Positions 8,102-17,417 of a stretch of DNA of 64,000 nucleotides are shown here, one piece after another. Within the stretch, counting starts at the first letter, position 1, and every line of letters starts with the position of its first letter. The notes under the pieces were generated by a model. That model was not told the origin of the DNA and did no database searches. It saw only the letters and a list, made by a program, of their open reading frames with translations. This stretch comes from Massilia aquatica (GTDB lineage Bacteria > Pseudomonadota > Gammaproteobacteria > Burkholderiales > Burkholderiaceae_D). A program made the position numbers and the translations under genes. The stretch lies in NCBI RefSeq assembly GCF_011682045.1, contig NZ_VVIW01000027.1, forward strand, positions 1 to 64,000, given 5' to 3'.

Positions 8102-10453
8102 TTACCCGCGCAGCTTGGCAAACGCCGCCGCCATGCTGCCGCCGGCCGGCGCCGGCGCGCGCTCCTGCTTCTGCTGGTGCTGCGCCAGGCGCTTGCCGTC
8201 GGTGCGGTCGCCGCGCTGCTCGGGTTTCGACCCGGCCTGCGGCGCGCTGTCGGTCAGGCGCATGGTCAGGGCGATGCGCTTGCGCTTCTCGTCCACTTCC
8301 AGCACCTTCACGCGCACCACCTGGCCGGCCTTGACCACCGTGTGCGGGTCCTTCACGAAGGTGTTCGACAGCGCCGAAATATGCACCAGCCCATCCTGGT
8401 GCACGCCGATGTCGACAAACGCGCCGAAGGCGGCCACGTTGGTGACCACGCCCTCTAAAATCATGTCCGGGCGCAGGTCGCGGATTTCTTCCACGCCTTC
8501 CTTGAAGGTGGCGGTGGTGAACTCGGGACGCGGATCGCGGCCCGGTTTTTCCAGTTCCTTGAGGATGTCGGTAATGGTCGGCACGCCGAATTTGTCGTCC
8601 GCGTATTTGGCCGGATTGAGCGTCTTCAGAAGCGAAGCGTCGCCGATGACCGACTTCATCTCCTTCTTGATATCGGCCAGGATTTTTTCGACCAGCGGAT
8701 ACGATTCCGGGTGCACCGCCGACGCGTCGAGCGGATTGGCGCCGCCCATCACGCGCAGGAAACCGGCCGCCTGTTCGAAGGTCTTGTCGCCCAGGCGCGG
8801 CACCGCTTTCAGGTCCGCGCGCGAGGTGAACGCGCCTTTCAGGTCGCGGTAGGTCACGATGGCCTGCGCCACGCTCGACGACAAACCGGACACGCGCGCC
8901 AGCAGCGGCGCCGAGGCGGTGTTGACGTCCACCCCGACCGCATTCACGCAATCTTCGACGACGGCGTCGAGCGAGCGCGCCAACTGGGACTGGCTCACAT
9001 CGTGCTGGTACTGGCCCACGCCGATCGACTTGGGATCGATCTTCACCAATTCGGCCAGCGGGTCCTGCAGGCGGCGCGCGATCGACACCGCGCCGCGCAG
9101 CGACACGTCCATGTCGGGCAGTTCGCGCGAGGCGAATTCGGAGGCCGAGTACACCGACGCGCCGGCTTCCGACACCACGATCTTGGTCAGCTTCAGTTCC
9201 GCGCGCTGCTTGATCAGGTCCTGCGCCAGCTTGTCGGTTTCGCGCGAGGCGGTGCCGTTGCCGATCGAGATCAGGGACACATTGTGTTTCGCGGCCAGCG
9301 CGCCCAGCACGTGCAGCGAGCCGTCCCAGTCGTTCCTCGGCTGGTGCGGATAGATGACGGCGGTGTCGACCACCTTGCCGGTGGCGTCGACCACGGCCAC
9401 TTTCACGCCCGTGCGCAGGCCGGGGTCGAGGCCCATGGTGGCGCGCGGGCCGGCCGGCGCGGCCAGCAGCAGCGCTTTCAGGTTCAGGGCGAAGACGTTG
9501 ATGGCATCGAGTTCGGCGCGTTCGCGCAGGGCGCCCATCAGCTCCGTCTCCAGGTGCATGAAGCTCTTCACGCGCCAGGTCCAGCGCGCCGTGTCGGCCA
9601 GCCATTTGTCGGCCGGGCGGCCCTGGTTCCTGATGCCGAAGCGCGCGGCGATGCGGCCTTCGCACGGGTTGTGCGGCGCGTCCCACTTGGGTTTTTCGGC
9701 CTCGGTGTCGAGCCGCAGGACCACGTCCAGGATGCCTTCGCGGCGCCCGCGCAACAGCGCCAGCGCGCGGTGCGAGGGCACGGTCGAAATGGTCTCGGAG
9801 TAGTCGAAATAATCGGCGAATTTTTCGCCTTCATCCTGCTTGCCCTCGACCACTTTCGATTCGACGATGCCGTGTTCCTGCACGTACTCGCGCAGCGACT
9901 GCAACAAGGTCGCGTCTTCGGCGAAGCGCTCCATCAGGATCTGGCGCGCGCCGTCCAGCGCGGCCTTGGTGTCGGCTACGCCGGGGTTGTTGCCGTCGTC
10001 GCTGGTGAACGCTTCGCGCAGGTACTTGGCCGCTTCTTCTTCGGGGGCGATGGTGGGGTCGCCCAGCAAGCCTTCGGCCAGGGGCGCCAGGCCCGCTTCG
10101 ATCGCGATCTGCGCCTTGGTGCGGCGTTTCTGCTTGTATGGCAGGTACAAGTCTTCCAGGCGCGTCTTGTCTTCGGCGTGGGTGACGGCGTCGAGCAGGG
10201 CCGGCGTCATCTTGTTTTGTTCGGTAATCGACGCGATGATCGCGGCGCGCCGGTCTTCCAGCTCGCGCAGGTAGCGCAGGCGCTCTTCCAGCAGGCGCAA
10301 CTGGATATCGTCCAGTCCGCCGGTCGCTTCCTTGCGGTAGCGCGCGATAAAGGGAACGGTGGCGCCCTCGTCGAGCAGGGCAATGGCGGCGGCAACCTGG
10401 ACGGGCTTGGCGGCAAGTTCAATGGCGAGACGTTGTTCGATAGTTGGGAGCAT
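8102..10453 (-). CDS. tex: Tex-family transcription accessory / RNA-binding protein
   Basis: 783 aa from the ATG at 10453, chosen because AGGA lies 8 nt upstream (an ATG at 10462 also exists). Domain order matches Tex: N-terminal helical region ([18 protein letters not shown]), a YqgF-like RNase H fold ([18 protein letters not shown], near residue 335), helix-hairpin-helix motifs (about 505-570, VGVDVNTAS and [10 protein letters not shown]), and a C-terminal S1 RNA-binding domain (about 655-725, [20 protein letters not shown]). A Gln/Arg-rich tail follows. Tex proteins influence transcription fidelity and virulence-gene expression in other bacteria; the precise role here is not shown. Confidence 0.96.
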   Translation of the reverse strand: MLPTIEQRLAIELAAKPVQVAAAIALLDEGATVPFIARYRKEATGGLDDIQLRLLEERLRYLRELEDRRAAIIASITEQNKMTPALLDAVTHAEDKTRLEDLYLPYKQKRRTKAQIAIEAGLAPLAEGLLGDPTIAPEEEAAKYLREAFTSDDGNNPGVADTKAALDGARQILMERFAEDATLLQSLREYVQEHGIVESKVVEGKQDEGEKFADYFDYSETISTVPSHRALALLRGRREGILDVVLRLDTEAEKPKWDAPHNPCEGRIAARFGIRNQGRPADKWLADTARWTWRVKSFMHLETELMGALRERAELDAINVFALNLKALLLAAPAGPRATMGLDPGLRTGVKVAVVDATGKVVDTAVIYPHQPRNDWDGSLHVLGALAAKHNVSLISIGNGTASRETDKLAQDLIKQRAELKLTKIVVSEAGASVYSASEFASRELPDMDVSLRGAVSIARRLQDPLAELVKIDPKSIGVGQYQHDVSQSQLARSLDAVVEDCVNAVGVDVNTASAPLLARVSGLSSSVAQAIVTYRDLKGAFTSRADLKAVPRLGDKTFEQAAGFLRVMGGANPLDASAVHPESYPLVEKILADIKKEMKSVIGDASLLKTLNPAKYADDKFGVPTITDILKELEKPGRDPRPEFTTATFKEGVEEIRDLRPDMILEGVVTNVAAFGAFVDIGVHQDGLVHISALSNTFVKDPHTVVKAGQVVRVKVLEVDEKRKRIALTMRLTDSAPQAGSKPEQRGDRTDGKRLAQHQQKQERAPAPAGGSMAAAFAKLRG

Positions 10454-10613
10454 GGGGAACATCCTGATGAGTCAAGCGGGCAATGATACGCAATCGCGGC
10501 GAATGCGCCAGTCTTGACAGTGCCGCAGCGGTGTGCACGGCGACCGCCGCTCTGGCTGTTTAAAAGCGGACAGTGTACATTGCCCCGGTCCTGTTGATTA
10601 GCATAAAAAAACC

Positions 10614-11618
10614 ATGGAAAAATTGCGCCGGTATTTTCTTGAACTTCAATCGACATTACCGGCCGAGGGGCCGGGTTTCAGTGCCGTCGTGCTGCAGGAT
10701 AATGCCGTGGCATGCGAGCTGCATCACGGAATGGCGTCGCTGGAACTGGCGGTGCCGCTGTCGGGAAAGTCGGCCTATTATCTGGCGTCGGAATCGAAGC
10801 AGTTCACGGCGGCCTGCGTGCTGGCGCTGGTGCGCGCCGGGCGCATCGGGCTCGATGACGATGTGTGCAGCCACTTGCCGGAACTGGCGCGCATGAAACA
10901 GGCGTTTCCCTTGCGCTCGCTGCTCAATCACAGCAGTGGCATTCCCGATTATTTCCAGTTTCTGCAATGCCAGCTGGGACGGCACGAGGCCGATTATTTT
11001 AACAATGCGCTGATTTTAAAAATGATCGCCGGGTTCGAGTCGCTGGCTTTTCCGACCGGTACGCAACATGGTTACAGCAACAGTAACTATATCCTGCTGG
11101 CGGCATTGATCGAGCGCCTGAGCGGCTTGTCCGCGGCGCGCTTTGCACGCGAGACCTTGTTCCAGCCGCTCGGCATCGAGCGCATGGGGTTTGACGATGA
11201 CCGCAGCAATATCATCATGCAGCGCGTGCTCAGTTATGAGGCGGATGCGCGGCGCCCGCGCGGATTCAAACAGTATCTGGGCAATGCGAACACCGTGGGC
11301 GATGGCGGCGTGTATGCCAGCACCGATGAACTGGTGCTGTGGGAACGCGAATGGCATCGCCAATGGGACGATCGGGGGAGCCTGTTGCGTGCGATGCTGC
11401 AGCCCTCGGCGCTGGCCGACGGCAGCTTGCTGCCTTACCGTTTCGGGCTGGAGATTATCGAGCGCAACGGCGCCGCCGTGGTGTTTCACAGTGGCGGCTT
11501 ATGGGGATTCAATACCCTGCTGATGCGGCTGCCGGCGCGGCGCCTGTCGGTGATCTTCCTGGCCAATTGCGACAGCGCGGAAGCGGACATGGAACGCATG
11601 CTGGCGGCGCTGGCGTAA
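10614..11618 (+). CDS. Serine hydrolase of the beta-lactamase / class C PBP fold
   Basis: 334 aa. The family triad is visible: SxxK as SESKQF (near residue 60), the Tyr-x-Asn motif YSNSNY, and HSGG in place of KTG near the C-terminus. LLNHSSGIPDY is also typical of this group. There is no signal peptide or lipobox, so the protein is probably cytoplasmic, unlike true beta-lactamases. Likely an esterase or peptidase of unknown substrate rather than a resistance enzyme. It converges with the cluster that ends at 11656. Confidence 0.85.
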   Translation: MEKLRRYFLELQSTLPAEGPGFSAVVLQDNAVACELHHGMASLELAVPLSGKSAYYLASESKQFTAACVLALVRAGRIGLDDDVCSHLPELARMKQAFPLRSLLNHSSGIPDYFQFLQCQLGRHEADYFNNALILKMIAGFESLAFPTGTQHGYSNSNYILLAALIERLSGLSAARFARETLFQPLGIERMGFDDDRSNIIMQRVLSYEADARRPRGFKQYLGNANTVGDGGVYASTDELVLWEREWHRQWDDRGSLLRAMLQPSALADGSLLPYRFGLEIIERNGAAVVFHSGGLWGFNTLLMRLPARRLSVIFLANCDSAEADMERMLAALA

Positions 11619-11621
11619 CAT

Positions 11622-11651
11622 CGCTGTCGGCGCGCAATCGAGCCGACAGCG
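11622..11651. terminator. Bidirectional terminator hairpin between convergent genes
   Basis: Perfect 10-bp stem CGCTGTCGGC / GCCGACAGCG with a 10-nt loop, occupying almost the whole 37-bp gap between two convergent stop codons (11618 and 11656). No long T tract follows on either side, so it may act with Rho. Confidence 0.5.
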
Positions 11652-11655
11652 TCGC

Positions 11656-12207
11656 TTAACGCTTGCCGACGCCGGCACGCACCTGTTCCAATACCGCCTG
11701 CATGGCAAGCAAGCGCGCTTTCTCGGCGTCGGCATATTCCCATGCCGGATAGACGGTACGCGCCCGCTCGTTGAACCAGAGCTGGAAACGCATGGCGAGC
11801 AAGGCGTCGTCGAGCATGCGCGCTTCGATATCGCCGCTGATGCGCAGCTGGCCGAACGCCGCGGCGACCCTGACCCGCCATTCGTCCATCAGAAAGCGCT
11901 CATTGAGCGGTTCCAGCGCCAGCCACGCTTCGATGACGTCCGCTTGCGCGCGCCAGATATCCTTGGGAACAGGGCAATCCCATTCTTTGAACAAGCCCAG
12001 CACGAATGAGCCGATCTCGCGATCACGCCCGCCGTGCTGATACCAATCCTGGAGCGCGGTCAGGGTATCGTGGCCGGTGTCGCTGCCGAAAGGCGTGAAA
12101 TCGTCGCAACCGTCGTAGTAAAAGTCCTCGGAGGCCAGTGTCGCAAAGCGCGGGTGGCAATTGTCCCGGTTCATGCCTTCTTCGTAGTCGAAAAAATACT
12201 GCTTCAT
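11656..12207 (-). CDS. Uncharacterised protein, possibly YfeS-like
   Basis: 183 aa from the ATG at 12207, which follows the stop of the upstream DUF2314 gene by one base. The N-terminal part, HPRFATLASEDFYYDGCDDF followed by TPFGSDTGHDTL, recalls the YfeS/MolR-associated family; I hold this loosely. No signal peptide, so it is cytoplasmic although its upstream neighbours are exported. Rich in Trp and acidic residues. Function unknown. Confidence 0.7.
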   Translation of the reverse strand: MKQYFFDYEEGMNRDNCHPRFATLASEDFYYDGCDDFTPFGSDTGHDTLTALQDWYQHGGRDREIGSFVLGLFKEWDCPVPKDIWRAQADVIEAWLALEPLNERFLMDEWRVRVAAAFGQLRISGDIEARMLDDALLAMRFQLWFNERARTVYPAWEYADAEKARLLAMQAVLEQVRAGVGKR

Positions 12208-12208
12208 G

Positions 12209-12679
12209 TCAGCACTCGAAACCGTGTTGCTCGCGGTACTGCTTGACCACCTTCGCTGGCATTGACTTGAACATGGCGCACACCGTGAAGCTGCCTTTTT
12301 GCTTGCCGTTCTGGACGTATCCCCAATCCGAAATGTCGGTGCGCTTGAAGGTGATTTCATCGCCGTTTTCGACGCTCTCGACGATATCGGGGTCGTTGGC
12401 GATGGTGCCGGTAAAACCTGTGTTGGTCTGTTTGAACGGGATGACCCAGAAATGCTCGCTGCCGTTGTCATCGGTGACTTTGACCTTGAGGCGGAACTGC
12501 TCCGCACCGGCGGGCGGTTTGGCGTAGAGCGCAAGGAAGGCATCGAGCGAGCCCTGCGCCTTGGCGATGGCGGCGGCCATGTCCTTGTTTTCATTGGGGA
12601 CCCGCACCACGCGGTCGCCGATCTGGGCGTTGGCTGTGGCAGTCAACAGCAGCAAGGCAAGTAACGCAGGCAGTTTCAT
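12209..12679 (-). CDS. DUF2314 (YegJ-like) exported protein, copy 2
   Basis: 156 aa with signal peptide MKLPALLALLLLTATANA, cut before QIGDR. The mature part follows the DUF2314 pattern: MAAAIAKAQGSLDAFLALY, then SEHFWVIPFK, FTGTIANDP, and DISDWGYVQNGKQKGSFTVC. Two Cys near the C-terminus (ending HGFEC) could form a disulphide in the periplasm. Near-identical in layout to the upstream copy (12802-13272), so a tandem duplication. The start at 12679 is where the signal peptide begins. Confidence 0.85.
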   Translation of the reverse strand: MKLPALLALLLLTATANAQIGDRVVRVPNENKDMAAAIAKAQGSLDAFLALYAKPPAGAEQFRLKVKVTDDNGSEHFWVIPFKQTNTGFTGTIANDPDIVESVENGDEITFKRTDISDWGYVQNGKQKGSFTVCAMFKSMPAKVVKQYREQHGFEC

Positions 12680-12801
12680 GCTATTCCCGGTGAAAGAAGG
12701 CAGAGCGCAAGCGCTGTGCCGAATAGCCAGTGTAGGACTGTGATAAGTAAATATCAATGTTGTTTTATGATAAATCGCGCCCTGCCGTCATCGTCATGCA
12801 A

Positions 12802-13272
12802 TCAGCATTCGAAACCGTGCTGTTCGCGATATTGCTTGACCACGTTGGCCGGCATGGTTTTGAACAGCGCGCACACGGTGTAGCTGCCTTTTTGCTTGCC
12901 GTTCTGCACATAACCCCAATCCGAAATATCGGAACGCTTGAAGGTGATTTCTTCGCCGTTTTCGACGCTCTCGATGATCTGTGGTTCATTCGAGACGGTG
13001 CCGGTGAAGCCGGTTTTGGTCTGCTTGAACGGCATCACCCACATATGCTCGCTGCCATTCTCATCGGTGATTTTTACCTTGACGCGGAACATGCCGGCGC
13101 CTGCCGGTGGTTTTGCGTAAGTCGCGAGAAAGGTATCGAGCGAGCCTTGGGCTTTGGCGATTGCCGCGGCCATCACCGGACTTTCATCCTTGGCCATGAC
13201 GACGCGGTCGCCGATCTGGGCATTGGCGGTGGCGGTAAACAGCAGCAGGGCGAGGACGGCGGACAGTTTCAT
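12802..13272 (-). CDS. DUF2314 (YegJ-like) exported protein, copy 1
   Basis: 156 aa with signal peptide MKLSAVLALLLFTATANA. It shares the same framework as the downstream copy, including the C-terminal stretch DWGYVQNGKQKGSYTVCALF and the end YREQHGFEC; differences concentrate in residues just after the signal peptide. The ATG at 13272 has GGAG 7 nt upstream. First gene of a same-strand trio with its paralogue and the YfeS-like gene. Confidence 0.85.
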   Translation of the reverse strand: MKLSAVLALLLFTATANAQIGDRVVMAKDESPVMAAAIAKAQGSLDTFLATYAKPPAGAGMFRVKVKITDENGSEHMWVMPFKQTKTGFTGTVSNEPQIIESVENGEEITFKRSDISDWGYVQNGKQKGSYTVCALFKTMPANVVKQYREQHGFEC

Positions 13273-13367
13273 GATTTCTCCAGGAGGAACAAGAGCGGCG
13301 CAGCGAATAGAAGGGCTCGAAGGTTGCCATTTTATACATCTGAGTATAAATAGCAACAATAGCAACA

Positions 13368-13778
13368 TCACTGCGGGGGATTTTTGGCAGATGCTTTTGC
13401 GATTCCGCTTTCCGTCGCTACGCCAGCCCTGGAAATTTTTTTGTACAGAACGGGATCATATTTTCCCTTCACGTATGCGGCAATGTACACGCTGGAAGGA
13501 AGTGATTGAGCGGTACAGCAATCGGCGTACCCTACTTGCAGTTCATAAAGTCCCCACCACGCTGTTTTCTGCCAGTATTGATAACCTTTTCCCGCCAAAT
13601 CCACATCGGGACGTCCCAGCTGTCCTACCAGATCTTTGTGCGACAGCAGATACAAATCCGGATTCCACCTTGCGGGAATATCTCCACCGTACATTGCGTA
13701 AATAACGTGGCCATACAATTTGGCTGCGCACAGCACAACGATGACGATAATGGCAATGCAGGTCACGCGACGGTTCAT
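13368..13778 (-). CDS. Hypothetical membrane-anchored protein
   Basis: 136 aa from the ATG at 13778. One N-terminal hydrophobic segment (CIAIIVIVVLCAAKLYGHVI) would anchor it in the inner membrane, with the rest in the periplasm. The outer part is Trp/Tyr-rich (YWQKTAWWGLYELQVGY) and carries a CC pair. No recognised domain. Codon use and GC are lower than in the neighbours, suggesting recent gain or relaxed constraint. Confidence 0.6.
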   Translation of the reverse strand: MNRRVTCIAIIVIVVLCAAKLYGHVIYAMYGGDIPARWNPDLYLLSHKDLVGQLGRPDVDLAGKGYQYWQKTAWWGLYELQVGYADCCTAQSLPSSVYIAAYVKGKYDPVLYKKISRAGVATESGIAKASAKNPPQ

Positions 13779-14200
13779 GAAGTTTGAATGAAGGGTTAGC
13801 TCGAATTTGTGTAGTGCCGGCAGGCGGGTCGATTCCAGCGTTTCCGCGACTAGGATCCGTAGCGGAAAATTGAATCTTATCAATGTTTTGCTATTGATAG
13901 CAGAGCCATCCTGATTTTTATCGCCTTCTCTGGCGCAAATCGGGCGAGCCCTCAGCATGGCGCCAACCTGCGATCAAGCGATGTCATTTGCTGACGGCGC
14001 AGTGATCGACGCGCCGAACGCAGTGTGCCGGCGGCGCTCATGACAGCCCGCTCGAAAATACCCATCATGCATGCGGGCGCAATGCCGGCCAGCGCGCGGC
14101 CCGTTCCCCATCACTTCGTGCGAAAGAGAACAGAACACAAGCGTCTTTATGTCGGATAATATCGGGTGTTATCGTCTTCGATATTGCCCTTACAGAACAC
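13779..14200. other. Intergenic region, AT-richer than surroundings
   Basis: About 420 bp between the divergently read membrane-anchored gene and the SNF2 gene, and so expected to hold both promoters. I see no convincing -35/-10 pair, RNA gene or repeat. An in-frame extension of the minus-strand gene reaches into it but lacks conserved character. Confidence 0.4.
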
Positions 14201-17200
14201 ATGCACACGATGGATTTAACGCGCGACGAACCCCGAGAAGGACGCCCTGCCACCGCTGCGCCGCACGCCACGCCGGCGTCGGCCCTGCCGGCGCCGATCG
14301 CCAGCTGGCTGCAACGGGTCGAGGCCGCCGCCCACCCGCAGCCCAAGCTCGACCTGGAGGTCAAGGATCCCAAAGTCGCCCAGTACAAGTTCGTCTATGT
14401 GCTGGCCCCGACCAGCGGCGGGCGCCACGTGGCCCTGTGCCTGTGCAAGGCGCGCCTGCGCCCGAATGGCGAAGTGGCCGCCGCCAGCCCGGTCAGCGAA
14501 GTGTTTTCCCTGCTGTCGGCCCCGCCCGCCTATCTGGAAGGCGACGATGAAGACCTGGTGCGTTTCTTCATCGCCATGCGCAGCGGCGCCGCCTCCCAGG
14601 GCGGCAGCGCGACCGAGCCGAAAGGCAAGGTCGGCGCCATCCTGCTGCACATGTTGCTGGAACAAGACAAGCTGCTGTGGGCGAATTCCTGGGCCGACAT
14701 GGCAAACGGCCTGATCTATCCGCTGCAGGCCGGTCCCGTGCGCGAAGCCAACCTGGTCTGGCGCGAAGAAGGCCGTACCGCGCGCCTCGGCTGGCAAGTC
14801 CAGCCCGCCAGCGGCGCGACCCACACCGCCGCCGACCAGATCGACTACATGCTGCCGACCGATCCGCCGTGGTACATCGACAACCTGTCCTGCGGCGCGC
14901 TGGCGCTCAACCGCGGCGGGGTCGACATTTCCCTGGCCGACTTGCAGGCGCTGGTGGCGCAAGCCCCGGCGCTGAGCGGCAACGATAAGAAGCGCGTGTC
15001 GCAACTGTTGCTGGCGCATGGCTTGCAGCAACTCATGCCGCTGCCGCAGCCGCTCATCCAGCGCCTGCGCGACGATGTCAAGCCGCGTCCGCACTTGCTG
15101 CTCGACAGCGTGCCGCTGGCCGACGGCGCGCACCAGCGCTGGCACGATTACGCCGTGCTCTCCTTCGACTACGACGGCGAGCGCGTGGCCTTCGATCCGG
15201 CCCAGCGCGTGGTGCGCCAGGTGGGCGACGTGACCGAAGTCATCGCCCGCGATAGCGCGGCCGAGGCCGCCGCACTGGACGAACTCACCGCGCTCGGTTT
15301 CCGCAAGCCCGGTACGCCGCCGCTGAACGCCCTGGCCGGCGCCCGGCAGCTCGAAAGCCAGGCGCACTGGCTGCGTTTTGCCGAAGGCGACCTGGCTGGC
15401 CTGGTCGAGGCCGGCTGGCATGTCCAGAAATCGAATAAATACCGTTACGACGTGGTCGCGGTGGAAGACTGGTACGCCGAGATCGACGAGCCGGCCGAAG
15501 CGGGCAACGCCTGGTTCGAGCTGGAGCTGGGCATCGTGGTCAACCAGAAACGCGTGCCGCTGCTGCCGGTGCTGGTGCAACTGATCCGCAGCGCCCCGAG
15601 CGACTTCGATCCCGAAGTGCTGGCCGCCCACGCCGACGCCGACCAGATGCTGGCGACGTTGCCGGACGGCCTGCGCGTGGCGCTGCCGTGGGGCCGCCTG
15701 AAACCCATTCTCAACACGCTCGGTGAACTTTACTTCAGCGACAAGATCAAAACCAAGGTCAGGCTCTCGACCCTGGATGCGGGCCGTCTCGAAGAACTGG
15801 CGCGCGGAACCGCTTTACGCTGGTTTGGCGGCGAGCAGTTGCGCGAAACCGGCCGCAAGCTGAGCTTGTTCGGTTCGGTGCAAAAAGTCGCGCCCCCGGC
15901 GGGCTTGCAGGCGACCCTGCGCGATTACCAGGCAGATGGCCTGGCCTGGATGCAATTTTTGCGCGAGTACGACCTGGCCGGCATCCTGGCCGACGACATG
16001 GGCCTGGGCAAGACGGTGCAAACCCTGGCCCACATCCTGATCGAAAAAGAAGCCGGTCGCCTGACCCATCCGGCCCTGGTCATCGCGCCCACCAGCCTGA
16101 TGACCAACTGGCAGGACGAAGCGGCCCGCTTCGCGCCCGATCTGCGCGTGTTGCTGCTGCAAGGCAAGGAGCGCCTGGAACAGTTCGACAAGATCGAGGA
16201 AGTCGATCTGGTCCTGACCACCTACGCCCTGTTGCCGCGCGACGAAGAAAAGCTGCGCGAGCACGAGTTCCACCTCGTCATTCTCGACGAGTCGCACTAC
16301 ATCAAGAACAACCGTTCCAAGGCGGCCCAGAGCGCCGGCCTGCTCAAGTCGCGCCACCGCCTGTGCCTGACCGGCACCCCGCTCGAAAACCACCTGGGCG
16401 AGCTGTGGTCGCAGTTCCACTTCCTGCTGCCGGGTTTGCTGGGCGATGAAAAAACCTTCAACAGCCAGTTCCGCCACCCGATCGAGCGCCAGGACGACCC
16501 ACTGCGGCGCGCGCTGCTGAACCGCCGCATCCGGCCCTTCCTGCTGCGCCGGACCAAGGACAATGTCGCCAAGGAATTGCCGCCGAAGACAGAAATGGTG
16601 CGCAAGGTCGAGTTGTCGGGCGCCCAGCGCGACCTGTACGAAACCGTGCGCCTGGCGATGGACAAGAAAGTGCGCGACGAGATCGACAAAAAAGGCGTGG
16701 CGCGCAGCCAGATCGTCATCCTGGAAGCCTTGCTCAAGCTGCGCCAGGTCTGCTGCGACCCGCGCCTGGTGAAGGCGCTGCCTGCCAAGAAGAAAGACAG
16801 CGGCTCCGCCAAGCTGATCGACCTGATGCAGATGGTCGACGATTTGCTCGAAGAAGGGCGCAAGATCCTGGTGTTCTCGCAATTTACCAGCATGCTGGCG
16901 CTGATCGAAGAGGAGCTCAACGCGCGCCGCATTCCGTACGCCTTGCTCACCGGCGACACCAAGGACCGCGCGGCCCAGGTCGCCGCCTTCCAGCAGGGCG
17001 CGGTGCCGATCTTCCTGATCAGCCTGAAGGCCGGCGGCGTCGGCCTGAACCTGACCGCGGCCGATACCGTGATCCACTACGATCCGTGGTGGAATCCGGC
17101 CGCCGAAAACCAGGCCACCGACCGCGCCTGGCGCATCGGGCAGGACAAGCCGGTGTTCGTCTACAAGCTGATCGCCAAGGGCACCCTGGAAGAAAAGATC

Positions 17201-17320
17201 CAGTTATTGCAGCAAAAGAAATCCGATCTGGCGCAGTCGATCCTGGCCGAAGGCGAGTCGCAAAAAATGAGCCTGACGCAAGAAGACCTGCAAGCCATTT
17301 TCGCGCCGCTGGACGAATAG
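14201..17320 (+). CDS. SNF2-family DEAD/DEAH-box ATPase/helicase
   Basis: 1039 aa. The C-terminal half is a full SNF2 motor: Walker A in DDMGLGKT (598-605), motif II as DESH (696-699), LTGTPLENHLGELW, then the second RecA lobe with ILVFSQF, SLKAGGVGLNLTAAD, and the arginine finger region QATDRAWRIGQ. The N-terminal ~570 aa are unlike RapA and show no SWIM zinc cysteines; function of this part is unknown. Such bacterial SNF2 proteins are thought to remodel protein-DNA complexes. It is followed 97 bp later by a histidine kinase. A second SNF2 protein is encoded at 56582. Confidence 0.93.
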   Translation: MHTMDLTRDEPREGRPATAAPHATPASALPAPIASWLQRVEAAAHPQPKLDLEVKDPKVAQYKFVYVLAPTSGGRHVALCLCKARLRPNGEVAAASPVSEVFSLLSAPPAYLEGDDEDLVRFFIAMRSGAASQGGSATEPKGKVGAILLHMLLEQDKLLWANSWADMANGLIYPLQAGPVREANLVWREEGRTARLGWQVQPASGATHTAADQIDYMLPTDPPWYIDNLSCGALALNRGGVDISLADLQALVAQAPALSGNDKKRVSQLLLAHGLQQLMPLPQPLIQRLRDDVKPRPHLLLDSVPLADGAHQRWHDYAVLSFDYDGERVAFDPAQRVVRQVGDVTEVIARDSAAEAAALDELTALGFRKPGTPPLNALAGARQLESQAHWLRFAEGDLAGLVEAGWHVQKSNKYRYDVVAVEDWYAEIDEPAEAGNAWFELELGIVVNQKRVPLLPVLVQLIRSAPSDFDPEVLAAHADADQMLATLPDGLRVALPWGRLKPILNTLGELYFSDKIKTKVRLSTLDAGRLEELARGTALRWFGGEQLRETGRKLSLFGSVQKVAPPAGLQATLRDYQADGLAWMQFLREYDLAGILADDMGLGKTVQTLAHILIEKEAGRLTHPALVIAPTSLMTNWQDEAARFAPDLRVLLLQGKERLEQFDKIEEVDLVLTTYALLPRDEEKLREHEFHLVILDESHYIKNNRSKAAQSAGLLKSRHRLCLTGTPLENHLGELWSQFHFLLPGLLGDEKTFNSQFRHPIERQDDPLRRALLNRRIRPFLLRRTKDNVAKELPPKTEMVRKVELSGAQRDLYETVRLAMDKKVRDEIDKKGVARSQIVILEALLKLRQVCCDPRLVKALPAKKKDSGSAKLIDLMQMVDDLLEEGRKILVFSQFTSMLALIEEELNARRIPYALLTGDTKDRAAQVAAFQQGAVPIFLISLKAGGVGLNLTAADTVIHYDPWWNPAAENQATDRAWRIGQDKPVFVYKLIAKGTLEEKIQLLQQKKSDLAQSILAEGESQKMSLTQEDLQAIFAPLDE

Positions 17321-17417
17321 CAAGCTCGGATTTGTGTTCATATACTTACTGCAATGTTGGCGATATACTAGCGCGGTGCAATTTTGAACAGTGGGCCCCG
17401 GTTGAAGAAAGCGTTCC

